Notes: generated by a model from the sequence alone, not told the origin. A DNA stretch of 64,000 nt from Roseovarius mucosus DSM 17069 (GCF_000768555.3 NZ_KN293988.1:24683-88682), one strand, 5' to 3'. Counted from the first letter of the stretch, positions 27,032 through 37,466 are shown. Numbers and translations: made by a program.

Positions 27032-27049
27032 CGAATATGCTCCTTGGGT

Positions 27050-27961
27050 TCAGTTGTTTACGATCATCGTGCCCGCCTTGCCATCTAGCAGGGCAAGCGC
27101 ATCCTCCAGGCGACCCACGGAGGCGAAACGCGCACGATCGGATACGAAAGTCGCGGCGGCGGCCACCTTCGGCGCCATCGAGCCGTCGGGCAAGTCCAGA
27201 CGCACTGCGTCCTCCGGCGACACCTGCCAAATAGCCGATTGCGTTTCGGTGCCGAAGTCGCGGAACACGGCCTCGACGTCAGTCAGCAGCAACAGCGCGT
27301 CGGCGTTCAGCTTGTGTGCCAGAAGCGCCGTCGCGTGATCCTTGTCGATCACCGCCTCGACCCCGATCAGCGAACCGTCGGCACGCCGGACGACCGGAAT
27401 GCCACCGCCGCCTGCGCAGATCAGCGTCACGTCCTGCTCGAGCAGCAGTTCCAGCACTTTCAGGTCGGGAATGCCACTCGGCATCGGCGACGGCACCACG
27501 CGGCGCCAATGCGCGCCATCCGCAGCAATGCTCCACCCCCGCGCCTGCGCGAGCCGTTCGGCTTCCGCCTTGTCATAGACCGGGCCGATGAACTTGGTGG
27601 GTTTGGCGAAGGCCGGGTCTTTGGGATCGACCTCGATCTGGGTCAGCAGGGTCGCGACCGGGCGGTCATGGCCCAGGGCGTTTTCAAGCGCCTGCTCGAT
27701 CATGTAACCGATCATGCCATCGGTTTCCGCCCCCAGCACATCCAGCGGGAACACTGCATCGGGTTTGTAGGCCGCACCCTGCAATGCAAGCAGGCCGATT
27801 TGCGGCCCGTTGCCGTGGGTGACGACCAGCCGGTGTCCGGCCTTGATGATCTGCGCCAGCGCGGTAGCCGCGGTGGCGACGTTCTCGCGCTGCGCCTTGG
27901 CGGTCAGCGGCTCGCCACGGCGCAACAATGCATTGCCCCCCAATGCGGCGACAACCAGCAC
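27050..27961 (-). CDS. arcC: Carbamate kinase
   Basis: 303 residues from a GTG at 27961, two bases after the arcB stop. Motifs of the amino acid kinase fold are seen: VVAALGGNALLRRGEP, VVTHGNGPQIG and ICAGGGGIPVVR, with the nucleotide end VIDKDHATALLAHKLNAD. It transfers phosphate from carbamoyl phosphate to ADP, the ATP-forming last step of the arginine deiminase pathway, releasing ammonia and CO2. Gene order arcA-arcB-arcC is complete here. It works in the cytoplasm. Confidence 0.95.
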   Translation of the reverse strand: MLVVAALGGNALLRRGEPLTAKAQRENVATAATALAQIIKAGHRLVVTHGNGPQIGLLALQGAAYKPDAVFPLDVLGAETDGMIGYMIEQALENALGHDRPVATLLTQIEVDPKDPAFAKPTKFIGPVYDKAEAERLAQARGWSIAADGAHWRRVVPSPMPSGIPDLKVLELLLEQDVTLICAGGGGIPVVRRADGSLIGVEAVIDKDHATALLAHKLNADALLLLTDVEAVFRDFGTETQSAIWQVSPEDAVRLDLPDGSMAPKVAAAATFVSDRARFASVGRLEDALALLDGKAGTMIVNN

Positions 27962-27963
27962 CG

Positions 27964-28965
27964 CTAGTTGCCCAGCGTGGCGACGAGCACCGCCTTAATC
28001 GTGTGCAGCCGGTTCTCGGCCTGATCGAACACGATGGAGGCCGGGCTTTCGAACACCTCTTCGGTGACTTCCATCGCCGTGATGCCGAATTCCTCTTCGA
28101 TATCGGCGCCGACTTCGGTCTCGGCATTGTGGAAGGCGGGCAGGCAATGCATGAACTTGGCCCTCGGATTGCCGGTTTTGGCCATCACATCGGAATTCAC
28201 CTGATAGGGCGTCAGCAGCTCGATCCGTTCCGCCCATTTTTCCTTGGGCTCACCCATCGACACCCAGACATCGGTATAGACGAAATCGACGTCTTTCACC
28301 GCGGCGTCCACATCCTCGGTGATCGTGATCCGCGCGCCGGTCTGCACGGCGACGTCATCGGCCTCGTCGCGGATCGCCTGGCCCGGCCACAGGCTTTCGG
28401 GCGCGCACAGGCGCACATCCATGCCCATCTTCGCCCCGCCGATCAGCAGGCTGTCACCCATGTTGTTGCCCGCATCGCCCATGAAGCAATAGGCGATCTC
28501 GCGCAGCGGCTTGTCGGAATGTTCCTGCATGGTCAGGAAATCGGCAAGGATCTGCGTCGGGTGGAATTCGTCCGTCAGCCCGTTATAGACGGGCACGCCA
28601 GCGTATTGCGCCAGCGTCTCGACGATAGGGTGACCAAATCCGCGATATTCGATCGCGTCATAGACCCGGCCTAGCACGCGCGCGGTGTCCTTGACGGTTT
28701 CCTTCTTGCCCAGATGCGACCCCGAGGGGCCAAGATAGGTCACATGCGCGCCCTGATCGTGGGCCGCCACCTCAAAGCCGACGCGGGTGCGGGTGCTGTC
28801 CTTCTCGAAGATCAGGGCGATTTCCTTGCCGGTCAGGCGCGGAACTTCAGTGCCGGCGTATTTCGCCGCCTTCAGGTCGGCGGAGAGTTTCAGCAAGAAG
28901 CTGATTTCCTGCGGCGTGAAGTCGCGCAGGGCCAGGAAATGGCGGTTTCTCAGATTGTAGGACAT
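27964..28965 (-). CDS. arcB: Ornithine carbamoyltransferase (catabolic)
   Basis: 333 residues, the length of the catabolic enzymes (ArcB, about 335) rather than the shorter anabolic ArgF. Seen: [18 protein letters not shown] (carbamoyl phosphate site, STRTR), [12 protein letters not shown], the ornithine-binding region [13 protein letters not shown] (SMG loop) and HCLPAF. It phosphorolyses citrulline to ornithine and carbamoyl phosphate. It lies between arcA (23 bases upstream) and arcC (2 bases downstream), which fixes its pathway role. Confidence 0.95.
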   Translation of the reverse strand: MSYNLRNRHFLALRDFTPQEISFLLKLSADLKAAKYAGTEVPRLTGKEIALIFEKDSTRTRVGFEVAAHDQGAHVTYLGPSGSHLGKKETVKDTARVLGRVYDAIEYRGFGHPIVETLAQYAGVPVYNGLTDEFHPTQILADFLTMQEHSDKPLREIAYCFMGDAGNNMGDSLLIGGAKMGMDVRLCAPESLWPGQAIRDEADDVAVQTGARITITEDVDAAVKDVDFVYTDVWVSMGEPKEKWAERIELLTPYQVNSDVMAKTGNPRAKFMHCLPAFHNAETEVGADIEEEFGITAMEVTEEVFESPASIVFDQAENRLHTIKAVLVATLGN

Positions 28966-28988
28966 GGGATTTCCTTATCGTCGGTGGT

Positions 28989-30218
28989 TCAGATTGCGTC
29001 GCGGATCGTCGGGCAACTCATGCAGTGGCTGCCGCCCCTGCCCCGGCCGAGTTCGGCACCGGGGATGGCCAGCACCTCGATCCCGGCCTCCTTCAGTGCG
29101 GCGTTGGTGTCGTCGTTGCGGTCATAGCCGATGACGACGCCGGGGCGCAGCGCCAGCACGTTGTTGCCATCATTCCACTGTTCGCGCGATTGCTCCGCGG
29201 CGTCGGCCCCGCCGGTGGGCACTAGATGCAGTTTCTTGTGGCCCAGAATTTCAGCGGTGATCTCGAATATGTGGCGCGCATCCCGGCGGATATCGAGCGC
29301 GGCCTTGCCCTGACCGGGGCGCAGGTCATAGCAGGTGATCGCATCCGCCACCTCCTTGAAAGTGGTCACCACATCGCCCCCGCAATGGGTGAAAACGGTG
29401 TCCAGATGCATCGCCGCGCGCGAACTGGGCATCTGGCAGGCGATCACCCGCGTCACGTCGCCACCCTCGAACAGCGCCTCGGCCAGTTGGCCCACCGCCT
29501 GCGGGGTCGATCGTTCGCCCATGCCGACCATGACGACACCGTGCCCGATTGGCATGATGTCGCCGCCTTCCAGCGTGGCCGTCCCGAATTCCCGCGTCGG
29601 ATCGCCGAACCAGACCCGCACTCGATCCGCGAATGTCGGATAAAACCGGTAGACTGCTGCCATCAGCAGCGTTTCGGGCCGCCGTGCCGCGAAATGCATC
29701 GGGTTCAGGCTCACGCCGCCATAAACCCAGGCTGAATTGTCGCGGGTAAAGATGAAATTTGGCAGCGGCGGCAGCACGAAACCGTGGGGGCCAAGGTAGC
29801 TGCCGAACATGCCGGAGGGCGTGAAAGGCAGATCGTCCACCCGGATGCCGCCGACCAGCAAACGGGCCAGTTCCGTGCCGGGCAGACCCTCCATCCAGGC
29901 ACGCAAGTCGTCCCGCATCCCCACGCCGACGTCATTGCGGGTGATGCGGTGGTCGAGAACCCAGGCGCGCGCGTCGGAAATGTCCAGCGTCTCGCCCAGC
30001 AGCGCCATCGCATCCAACACCTCGACCCCTTCGCCGCGCATGACATCGGCAAAGACGGCGTGATCCTTGATCGCCTGTTTGACCCAGAACACATCGTCGA
30101 ACAGCAGGTTTTCGCGGTTGTCCGGTGTCAGACGGCGATGCGCCAGGCCGGGTGGCGATACGATCACCTGCCGCAATGTACCGGCTTCGGAATGAACGCC
30201 CAATTTTGGTTCAGACAT
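28989..30218 (-). CDS. arcA: Arginine deiminase
   Basis: 409 residues, the standard length. Family signatures seen: [66 protein letters not shown], and the C-terminal catalytic Cys in GGSHCMSCP. It hydrolyses arginine to citrulline and ammonia, the first step of the pathway. The ammonia raises local pH and the pathway yields one ATP per arginine without respiration. It is 23 bases after the carrier gene. Confidence 0.95.
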   Translation of the reverse strand: MSEPKLGVHSEAGTLRQVIVSPPGLAHRRLTPDNRENLLFDDVFWVKQAIKDHAVFADVMRGEGVEVLDAMALLGETLDISDARAWVLDHRITRNDVGVGMRDDLRAWMEGLPGTELARLLVGGIRVDDLPFTPSGMFGSYLGPHGFVLPPLPNFIFTRDNSAWVYGGVSLNPMHFAARRPETLLMAAVYRFYPTFADRVRVWFGDPTREFGTATLEGGDIMPIGHGVVMVGMGERSTPQAVGQLAEALFEGGDVTRVIACQMPSSRAAMHLDTVFTHCGGDVVTTFKEVADAITCYDLRPGQGKAALDIRRDARHIFEITAEILGHKKLHLVPTGGADAAEQSREQWNDGNNVLALRPGVVIGYDRNDDTNAALKEAGIEVLAIPGAELGRGRGGSHCMSCPTIRDAI

Positions 30219-30241
30219 CTGGAATGCCTCCTTCTTTCTAA

Positions 30242-31690
30242 TCAGAGAATGGCGGCCAGGCTGATCCCGGCCGAGATGAAGACGACGAGGATCAGCAGCA
30301 GGGGCCAGACGAAGACGACCCAGCGGTCGAACGACACGCGCCCGATGGCCAGACCGCCGATCACAACCGCAGAGGTGGGCGTGATCAGATTCACGAGCCC
30401 GCTCGCCGATTGATAGGCCGTCACCACGAGGTCACGGCCGACCCCCGCGAAATCCCCCAACGGGGCAAGGATCGGCATCGACAGGACGGCCAGGCCGGAC
30501 GACGACGGCACGAGAAAGCTCATCCCGATCTCGATCCAAAGCATCAGGTTGATGAACGCGACTTCCGGCAGGCCGCCGAGGGTATCGGCGGCACTATTCA
30601 GGATCGTGTCGGCAATCAGGCCCTGCTCCATGATCACCACGATGCCGCGCGCCAGACCGATCACCAGCGCAACTCCCAGAAGATCCTTCGCTCCGTCGAC
30701 AAAGGACGACGTTAGCTTCTTCTCCCCCATGCGGGCGACCAGCCCGACGACGATGGCCATGCCGAAGAACAGCGCGCCCATCCGAGCCATCCACCATCCC
30801 TGGCTCGAGACACCCCAAATCATTACCGCAAAGGTCGTAAAAAACAGGATCAGGACCAGCTTCTGAGTTCCGCTCAGCTTCGGCTCCTCGAACGTTGCAT
30901 CCGTCTCGTTCAGAAAAAACTGCCGGTCGCTGTCGCGTTGCGCAGCGACGACGGACCGGGCCGGGTCGGCCTTAACCTTCGAGGCATAGCGCATGACGTA
31001 GGCCACGCAGATCGCGAGGCCGCCCAACAGAAGGACCAGCCGCAGCGCAATACCATCCGTGAACGGGATGCCTGCCGCGTTAGACGCGATCACCGTGGCG
31101 AAGGGGTTGATTGTCGATCCCAGCGTGCCGATCCCGGCACCGATCAGGATGATCGCCACGCCGGTCACGGAATCGTAGCCCGCCGCGATCACCACCGGGA
31201 TCAGAAGCGCGTAAAAGGCCAGCGTTTCCTCGGCCATGCCATAGGTCGTGCCGCCCAGGGCAAAGAGCGACATCAGGATCGGGATCATCCAGATCTCGCG
31301 CCCCTTCAGCCGCACCATCGCCGTCTGGATGCCGGTGTCGATGGCATTCGTGGCATTCACCACGCCCAGAAAGCCGCCCAAAAGCAGTACGAACAGCGCC
31401 ACGTCGATGGCATTTGCGGCATAGCTGTCGGGATCATAAAACCCCGCCACCGGTGCCAGCATGACGTCGATGACCCCCTGTGGATTGGGCTCGACCGTTT
31501 GATACGTACCCGGCACGGCGATCTCGCGCCCGACCTCTTCGTTCATGGCGCGGTCATATTGGCCCGCAGGGATAATCCAGGTCAGCGCCGCGACAACGAT
31601 GATCAGGCCGAACAGGATGGAATACGCGGTGGGAAACCGCGCCGCCATGCCCTTCCCGTCCGGTGTCTTGGTCGATGATGTGTCAGACAT
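30242..31690 (-). CDS. YfcC-family carrier, likely arginine/ornithine exchanger of the arc operon
   Basis: 482 residues, about 12 membrane segments. [10 protein letters not shown] near the N-terminus, the repeat [20 protein letters not shown] and the C-terminal half [20 protein letters not shown] are typical of YfcC/arginine-ornithine antiporter-like (UIT3) proteins, not of the APC-type ArcD of Pseudomonas. Its position directly ahead of arcA makes import of arginine in exchange for ornithine the likely job (inference). It follows the CPD-type ATPase gene by 16 bases, so all six genes probably form one transcript. Confidence 0.88.
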   Translation of the reverse strand: MSDTSSTKTPDGKGMAARFPTAYSILFGLIIVVAALTWIIPAGQYDRAMNEEVGREIAVPGTYQTVEPNPQGVIDVMLAPVAGFYDPDSYAANAIDVALFVLLLGGFLGVVNATNAIDTGIQTAMVRLKGREIWMIPILMSLFALGGTTYGMAEETLAFYALLIPVVIAAGYDSVTGVAIILIGAGIGTLGSTINPFATVIASNAAGIPFTDGIALRLVLLLGGLAICVAYVMRYASKVKADPARSVVAAQRDSDRQFFLNETDATFEEPKLSGTQKLVLILFFTTFAVMIWGVSSQGWWMARMGALFFGMAIVVGLVARMGEKKLTSSFVDGAKDLLGVALVIGLARGIVVIMEQGLIADTILNSAADTLGGLPEVAFINLMLWIEIGMSFLVPSSSGLAVLSMPILAPLGDFAGVGRDLVVTAYQSASGLVNLITPTSAVVIGGLAIGRVSFDRWVVFVWPLLLILVVFISAGISLAAIL

Positions 31691-31706
31691 CTCAAGTCCC
31701 CCTTAT

Positions 31707-34073
31707 TCAATGTGATTTCTGCGAGTGTCCGGCGTGAAGCGGCACCTGGCCTGCCTGCGCATCGCCCTGACCGCCGCCGCTGGCGGACCCACTCTTGCCC
31801 GCACCAATACCTTCCAGCCGCGTTCGTTTCAGCAGCAGCGCGTTGACCGCCACCAGCGCGGAGCTGCCCGACATGGCAAGTGCTGCCACGGCGGGGCTGA
31901 TGATCAACGGATAAAACACCCCTGCCGCCATCGGAAAGGCGACCACGTTGTAAGCCACGGCCCAGAACAGGTTCTGGTGCATCTTGCGCAAGGTGGCGCG
32001 CGACAACTCGATGGCCCCCACGACATCGTAGGGATCGCTTTTCATCAGCACGACATCGGCGCTTTCCATCGCCACGTCGGTGCCCGCACCGATGGCAAAT
32101 CCGACATCGGCCTGGGTCAACGCGGGTGCGTCGTTGACACCGTCACCGACCATGCCGACCTTCTTACCCTGGGCCTGAAGCTCTTTGACCTTCTCGGCCT
32201 TTTGGCCCGGAAGAACATCTGCCAGCACAATGTCGATGCCCAGCTCGCCCGCGATCCGCCTTGCGGTACCTTCGTTGTCGCCGGTCAGCATCGCCACCTC
32301 GACGCCGCGTGCGCGCAGCTTGGCCACGGTGGCCTTGGCGCTCGGACGCGGCGCATCAGCGATGGCGATCAGGCCCAGCATCCGTCCGCCCTGCGCCACA
32401 TGCACAACCGTGCGGCCCTCGCCCTTCAGGCGCTCGGCCTCCGCCGTCAGGGTGCCGACGTCGATACCCTCCTCGTCCATCAGGCGCCGATTGCCGACCA
32501 GCACGGTCTTGCCTGCGACTTCGGCGCGCGCGCCGCGGCCTTCGAGGTTGAGAAACTCGGCCATCTGCGGGACGTCGAGGTCCGCCGCGCGTTCGACAAT
32601 GGCGAGCGCCAGCGGGTGGTCCGAGCCGCGATCGACGGCCGCCGCAGCCCGCAGCGCGTCATCCTCCGCGCCGCCTTCGGCGGCAACGACCTCGACCACG
32701 CGCGGTTCGCCCATGGTCAACGTGCCGGTCTTGTCGAAGACGATCACGTCAAGCTTGGTCGCGTCTTCCAGCGCACCGGCATTCTTGAACAGGATACCGT
32801 GCTGCGCCCCTAACCCTGTGCCCACCATCACCGCCATCGGCGTAGCAAGCCCAAGCGCGTCCGGGCAGGCGATGACGAAGACGGTGATCGTCAGCGTCAG
32901 CGCGAACAAAAGCGGAGAGCCGATCCACCAGAACCAGACCGCGAAGGTTGCAAGTCCGATCACGACGGCGATCAGCACCAGCCATTGTGAGGCTTTGTCG
33001 GCCAGAAGCTGGGCGGGTGCCTTGGAGTTCTGCGCCTCCTGCACCAGCTTGACGATCTGCGCCAGCGCGGTGTCGGCCCCGACCTTGGTGGCGCGGTACC
33101 GGAAACTGCCGCTCTTGTTGATGGTGGCGCCGATCACGGTGTCGCCGACGGCCTTGTTGACCGGCATGGATTCGCCTGTCAGCATGGATTCGTCGACCAG
33201 CGACGCGCCTTCGACAACCTCGCCATCCACCGGGATCTTGTTGCCGGGCCGGATCAGCACGATCTCGCCCTCAAGTACTTCGGAGGTAGGCACCTCAACG
33301 TCTTGCCCATCGCGGATAACGGTCGCCATCGGCGGTGCAAGATCGAGCAGTGCGCGGATTGCAGCGGACGCCCCGGCCCGCGCGCGCATCTCCAGCCAGT
33401 GACCCAACAGGATGAACACCAGCAGCACCGCCACCGCCTCGTAGAATTGCACGCCCGGAAAGAAGAAGGTAGACCCGACGCTGAACACATAACCGGTGCC
33501 AACCGACAGCACGACCAGGACCGCCATGTTCAGGATGCCGTTGCGCAGGGCGCGCCAGGCGGCGACGAAGAACGGCCAGCTTGGCCAGATAATCGCGGCA
33601 CTACCCAGGAAGAACAGCCACAGATCCAGTTCCAGCCCGAAGGGCGGCGCGGGTGGCGTGAACAGGCCACCCATCGGCGAATAAGTGAAGATCGGGATGG
33701 TGAACAGCAGCGCCACCCAGAAGCGGTTGCGCATGTCGCGGACCATGCTGGCCATGTCCATACCACCGCCGTGGCCCATCTCGTGCGCCATCGCGTCGTG
33801 GCCAGCCGGGGCCTCCGCGCCAGACATTTGATGGTCGGCGTGGCAGACATGGTTCGGAACCCGCTCCCCGGCGCAGTGGAATCCGCAGGCCTCAACCGTG
33901 TTGCGCAGCTCTTCCTCGCCCACTGCCGTCTCATCGTAGTGGACTGTCACGCTTGCCGATGCCGGGTTCGCTTCGGCGCTGTGCACGCCGCCGAGAGCTG
34001 ACAAATGGCGTTCGACCGCGAGATGATCGAGTTCCTCGAACAGCCCGCGGACCTCAAGGGTCAATTTTTTCAA
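31707..34073 (-). CDS. P1B-type ATPase with CPD membrane motif and Cys-free HMA-like N-terminus
   Basis: 788 residues. The N-terminal 65 residues have the HMA-like fold pattern ([20 protein letters not shown]) but no CxxC. A His/Met-rich stretch follows ([17 protein letters not shown], about 91-107). The ion-binding membrane motif is CPD at 403-405 ([12 protein letters not shown]) instead of CPC. DKTGTLT, TGES and GDGVNDAP are intact, so the pump should be active. The C-terminus is again Gly/His-rich (HAGHSQKSH). The metal is uncertain: copper, or another transition metal because of the Asp. It leads the arginine deiminase operon, so metal export and arginine-derived ATP seem co-regulated. 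Confidence 0.92.
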   Translation of the reverse strand: MKKLTLEVRGLFEELDHLAVERHLSALGGVHSAEANPASASVTVHYDETAVGEEELRNTVEACGFHCAGERVPNHVCHADHQMSGAEAPAGHDAMAHEMGHGGGMDMASMVRDMRNRFWVALLFTIPIFTYSPMGGLFTPPAPPFGLELDLWLFFLGSAAIIWPSWPFFVAAWRALRNGILNMAVLVVLSVGTGYVFSVGSTFFFPGVQFYEAVAVLLVFILLGHWLEMRARAGASAAIRALLDLAPPMATVIRDGQDVEVPTSEVLEGEIVLIRPGNKIPVDGEVVEGASLVDESMLTGESMPVNKAVGDTVIGATINKSGSFRYRATKVGADTALAQIVKLVQEAQNSKAPAQLLADKASQWLVLIAVVIGLATFAVWFWWIGSPLLFALTLTITVFVIACPDALGLATPMAVMVGTGLGAQHGILFKNAGALEDATKLDVIVFDKTGTLTMGEPRVVEVVAAEGGAEDDALRAAAAVDRGSDHPLALAIVERAADLDVPQMAEFLNLEGRGARAEVAGKTVLVGNRRLMDEEGIDVGTLTAEAERLKGEGRTVVHVAQGGRMLGLIAIADAPRPSAKATVAKLRARGVEVAMLTGDNEGTARRIAGELGIDIVLADVLPGQKAEKVKELQAQGKKVGMVGDGVNDAPALTQADVGFAIGAGTDVAMESADVVLMKSDPYDVVGAIELSRATLRKMHQNLFWAVAYNVVAFPMAAGVFYPLIISPAVAALAMSGSSALVAVNALLLKRTRLEGIGAGKSGSASGGGQGDAQAGQVPLHAGHSQKSH

Positions 34074-34431
34074 TGTTGGCTCCTGTCGATTTTCCTTGCG
34101 ATCGAGAACGACCGTTTAGGTAAATAGACGTTGCCGGTCTCCAAACCTTACAGTTCCATCCGAAAGGCATTGATTTGCATGAAAGCCACTGGCGATTCCT
34201 CAACTCGGCAATTCGAATACTTTGCCGACGGGGCGCGCCAAGTCTCCGCAGAGGCCTCGTGCTCAGGGAGGTAATCGCGACTGAGCTGCGCCCGCGACCG
34301 TCCCATCGCAATGGGTGGTCAGCGGCGCCGAGAGGACTCCCGTAATGAGCCGGTTGCTTTTCAACGCCCAGTTTGTGCCTTAGGTTTGCACTTTGGGCCG
34401 TCCCAAAAAAATATGTCGGAGAAAGAATTCC
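34074..34431. other. 358-base intergenic region, divergent
   Basis: Lies between the minus-strand ATPase/arc operon and the plus-strand DUF6629 gene. Apart from an FNR-like box at 34170-34183 I see nothing convincing; a long minus-strand open frame here (34054-34449) overlaps the ATPase start and has no recognisable protein features. Confidence 0.5.
34170..34183 (-). promoter_or_regulatory. FNR/FnrL-like box upstream of ATPase-arc operon
   Basis: TTGATTTGCATGAA differs by one base from the TTGAT-N4-ATCAA consensus of FNR-type anaerobic regulators. It lies 97 bases upstream of the ATPase start, a workable place for activation. Arginine deiminase operons are commonly under FNR/Anr control, which supports the call. 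One mismatch makes it tentative. Confidence 0.4.
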
Positions 34432-35118
34432 ATGTGCTTGTCCGCGCAAGTCAGCTTTGCCGCCAGCGTTTTTCTTGTTGGCGGCGGCACGGCCATTTCA
34501 ATTGTGGCGTGGCGGCGAAACAAACGGTATCTTCCGCTTGCCCTGATGCCGCTTTTTGCCGGACTGCAACAGTTTACCGAGGGTTTTGTCTGGGTCGGCA
34601 TGAACGGAAACGATCCCCTGACGGTCTTATGGGGAGCTATGGGGTTCATTTTTTTCACCTGGTTCATGTGGCCGATCTGGGTGCCATACTCGGTCTACGT
34701 TCTGGAACCGGACGACAGCCCTCGGAAGCGGTTGTTCCGCCTCATGGCGTTGATCGGACTGGCCTTCGGTCTATTGCTTTACATCCCGCACGGGCTGAAC
34801 AGCAGCATGGTCGTGGTCGAGATCAACAACCAGTCGCTGGCCTATGAAAAATCAATGTGGCTTGATTACATGATGCCACGCTGGCTGACCAATACGATCT
34901 ATGTGACCCTTATCACCCTGCCGCCAGCGCTGTCGCATTACAAACATATGCGCCATTTCGCCCTGACGCTGGTGGCGGTGATCGTGATCGATATCGCCTT
35001 TCTCCAGTTTGCCTACATTTCGTTTTTCTGCCTGCTGGCGGGGCTCGCAACGCTGCATCTGGTGTACATCATTTTGACCAACAAATGCGCCCGTGAATGC
35101 CCTGAATTGTTCGCCTGA
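34432..35118 (+). CDS. DUF6629 family membrane protein
   Basis: 228 residues from the ATG at 34432 (MCLSAQVSFAASVFLVGGG); a longer in-frame extension from 34393 lacks support. About seven hydrophobic segments. MCxSAxxSF at the N-terminus followed by LPLALMPLFAGLQQFTEGFV is characteristic of DUF6629 proteins, whose function is unknown. The C-terminus ends with a Cys pair (TNKCARECPELFA). It is isolated, converging with the third ECF sigma gene, 46 bases away. Confidence 0.8.
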   Translation: MCLSAQVSFAASVFLVGGGTAISIVAWRRNKRYLPLALMPLFAGLQQFTEGFVWVGMNGNDPLTVLWGAMGFIFFTWFMWPIWVPYSVYVLEPDDSPRKRLFRLMALIGLAFGLLLYIPHGLNSSMVVVEINNQSLAYEKSMWLDYMMPRWLTNTIYVTLITLPPALSHYKHMRHFALTLVAVIVIDIAFLQFAYISFFCLLAGLATLHLVYIILTNKCARECPELFA

Positions 35119-35164
35119 TTCCGTCGCCTAGCTTTGCTTGTCGCAGTAGGGGATCGCTTCGGCG

Positions 35165-35728
35165 CTAGACTGGGCAGTAGCAATCATCGGGATCCTCCAG
35201 GCAGCAGGCTCCACAATGGTATTGGATCGCCTCGCGCAGAGCAGCGCGCGCCCTGTGCAGCCGAACGCCAAGGGCATTGCGGTTCAACCCCATATCGGCG
35301 GCCACGATTTTCCGATCCTCTTCACCGAAATCGATCCGCCGGATCAATTTGGCATCAACGGTACGAAGCTCGGTAAGCAGCCTGCTCGGACAAGTGCACA
35401 GCCGCGCCATCTGCACCGGCGCATCGGCAACCAACTGATGTGGGTCTCGTGCGACAGCTACGGCCAAGCGGCTGCGCCGAGTGGCTTTGCGAAAATGATC
35501 GTTCATGGTGGACCGGAGGATCGCGTATAGCCATGCATCCATGCGTTCCACGTCGCGAAGCTGATCCTTGCGAGTCAGCACCCGAATGCAGAACTCTTGG
35601 AAAACATCCTCGGCATCCGCGCGGTTGCCGACCCGTTTCGCGAGGAAGCCGAGAAACGCTTTTCGCCCTTCGACCAGTGCGTTCTCGGTCGCTGTTCCAC
35701 TATATTGTTCTTCCACATTGCTGTTCAT
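35165..35728 (-). CDS. ECF sigma factor with Cys-rich C-terminal tail (CorE-like), copy 3
   Basis: 187 residues from the ATG at 35728, preceded by AAAGGAGGAACTCGA, a strong ribosome site; the frame is open further upstream. Very similar to copy 1 (GNRADAEDVFQEFCIRVLTR, RIDFGEEDRKIVAADMGLNR). Linker CxC (RLCTC). The tail CGACCLEDPDDCYCPV gives C-x2-C-x7-C-x-C and then stops, without copy 1's acidic extension. No anti-sigma gene adjacent. A recent duplication of copy 1, or the reverse, is likely. It stands 31 bases downstream of lgt on the same strand. Confidence 0.88.
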   Translation of the reverse strand: MNSNVEEQYSGTATENALVEGRKAFLGFLAKRVGNRADAEDVFQEFCIRVLTRKDQLRDVERMDAWLYAILRSTMNDHFRKATRRSRLAVAVARDPHQLVADAPVQMARLCTCPSRLLTELRTVDAKLIRRIDFGEEDRKIVAADMGLNRNALGVRLHRARAALREAIQYHCGACCLEDPDDCYCPV

Positions 35729-35759
35729 TCGAGTTCCTCCTTTTATTGGCTCCACTTAA

Positions 35760-36683
35760 TCACACGACGGTATTTGGCCTCTGGTCGGCCGCGCTTCCGA
35801 AGTGACTGAAGGAGTAAAAAATCAGAGCCAGTCCTGTCACGATCATCGGCGCGGAAAGCACTTGACCCATCGTCAGCCCCCATTCGCCGAAATGAAGCGC
35901 GTGACCGATCGGATTCTCGGCGGTCACGAACTGCATGTCCGGCTGCCGGAACAGTTCCACGAAGCTTCTGGCAAGGCCGTACCCAGTAAGGAAAACCCCG
36001 GTCAGAGCACCGGGGGCCTTCAGCCAGCCGCGCCGCCAGGCGAGATAGAGCAGGAGTGTTCCGAGCAGCAGCCCTTCCAGAAGCGCCTCGTATAGCTGCG
36101 AAGGGTGTCGGGCGCAGAGCCCGGTGATGCCGTCACAGACTTGCGCCGCCTCGCCCGGAAAGATTATCGCCCAAGGAACGTCCGTAGGCCGCCCCCAAAG
36201 CTCGTTGTTGGTGAAATTCGCCAGCCGTCCCAGAAACAGCCCCGGCGGAGTTGCCAGCGCAAGCAGGTCTGCGGTGCTGAGCAGGGATCTTTTCTGACGA
36301 AGACAGAATATCAGCGCCGCAATCCCTACACCCGCAAAACCGCCGTGGAACGACATGCCGCCCTGCCACACCTTGAGGATTTCCAGCGGGTTGGCCAGGT
36401 AATAGCCGGGCTGATAAAACAGCACGAAACCCAGGCGCCCACCCACGATCACGCCCAGTATGATCCATGTCAGAAGGTTCTCGATCTGCTCGCGATCAAG
36501 TGGCGGACCGGCCGGGGGCCAGAGTGCCGGGCGATTGACTGCGGCCAGACAGATGCGCCATCCGATGAGGATGCCGACGATATAGGCCAGCGCGTACCAA
36601 CGCAGCGCGAATGTGAAACTGCCGATTTCGATCGAGAACAGATCGGTTCCGATGTCCGGAAATGGTATCGCTGCGGTCAACAT
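35760..36683 (-). CDS. lgt: Prolipoprotein diacylglyceryl transferase
   Basis: 307 residues, inner-membrane enzyme with about seven helices. Key motifs are [32 protein letters not shown] (conserved HGG), the signature [20 protein letters not shown], and [13 protein letters not shown]. It attaches diacylglycerol to the lipobox cysteine of prolipoproteins. Lgt is normally a single core gene, so a copy here suggests a duplicate serving the many exported and lipoprotein-type products of the region, or a core-genome junction. It is followed by the third ECF sigma gene. Confidence 0.93.
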   Translation of the reverse strand: MLTAAIPFPDIGTDLFSIEIGSFTFALRWYALAYIVGILIGWRICLAAVNRPALWPPAGPPLDREQIENLLTWIILGVIVGGRLGFVLFYQPGYYLANPLEILKVWQGGMSFHGGFAGVGIAALIFCLRQKRSLLSTADLLALATPPGLFLGRLANFTNNELWGRPTDVPWAIIFPGEAAQVCDGITGLCARHPSQLYEALLEGLLLGTLLLYLAWRRGWLKAPGALTGVFLTGYGLARSFVELFRQPDMQFVTAENPIGHALHFGEWGLTMGQVLSAPMIVTGLALIFYSFSHFGSAADQRPNTVV

Positions 36684-36779
36684 TGAGGGAGTCCCTGTTC
36701 TTTGCTTTGGAACCGAAAACCGAAATGCCCCTGGCGCTCAATCCATGGTGCTCGTTTCAGAAGATGGTGTGCGTCACGA

Positions 36780-37466
36780 TCAGTCATGGCGTAATCTACA
36801 TCTTTGCCAGTCCCTGACGCCGATGAAGACGAGCGGGGTCAGGGTCAGAGCGCCCAGTCCGATTGCAGCCCAGGCAGCACGGGAGGTGTCTCCGCTGACG
36901 GCTTCGTTGCCGAAATGCGCGAGTACGAAACTGGCAGGAATAATTCCGGCTAACGTGGCCAGTCCGAAGCGCCAGAAATGCAGTCGGCTGAGCCCCGCTG
37001 CATAGCTGACAATATCGAACGAAACGAATGGTAACAGCCGACTGATAAAAACCGTGAATGTTAGCGCGTTCTGAGAGCCAAGCCAGCCAACATCGATCTT
37101 GTCGCCAAACCATTGCCGCAATACGTCCCGACCCAAAAACCGGGCGAGAACGAAGGCTGCAAGAGCGCCGAATTCGGCACCGAGAACGATGTAAACTGTT
37201 CCGACGGTGTGGCCGTAGGCCGCGCCTGCAGCCAGTGCGATGGGTGCACTTGGGATCGGCGTGGCCACGATCGCTATCGTCATCAGTCCGACGACTAAAA
37301 TTGGCCCCCAGATACCTGCAGCCATGACCCAAGCAGAGATCCTGTCGCCGTTCAGGCGGGTCAGGGTGTCGGGCAGCGGTCCGAACGCAAGGACCAGCAA
37401 GGCCGCCGCGAATGCCAGCGCGATGGCGGTCTTGACGGTTGGTGTGAGCGTATTGTTACGGTTCAT
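36780..37466 (-). CDS. TVP38/TMEM64 family (DedA-like) membrane protein
   Basis: 228 residues, about five or six hydrophobic segments. The central VNYIVLGAEFGALAAFVLARFLGR-like block (here YIVLGAEFGALAAFVLARFL) with FISRLLPFVSFDIVSYAAGL is the SNARE-assoc/DedA signature region. Family members move lipids or help membrane homeostasis; some are next to mercuric or metal genes. It lies 39 bases upstream of nothing obvious and 38 bases downstream of the DUF302 gene on the same strand, so probably co-transcribed with it. Confidence 0.85.
   Translation of the reverse strand: MNRNNTLTPTVKTAIALAFAAALLVLAFGPLPDTLTRLNGDRISAWVMAAGIWGPILVVGLMTIAIVATPIPSAPIALAAGAAYGHTVGTVYIVLGAEFGALAAFVLARFLGRDVLRQWFGDKIDVGWLGSQNALTFTVFISRLLPFVSFDIVSYAAGLSRLHFWRFGLATLAGIIPASFVLAHFGNEAVSGDTSRAAWAAIGLGALTLTPLVFIGVRDWQRCRLRHD

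Noticed and set aside
34054..34449. 131-codon minus-strand frame overlapping the ATPase start and the intergenic region
   Set aside because: Arg/Ser-rich composition without family features, no ribosome site, and most of it lies over a likely promoter region.
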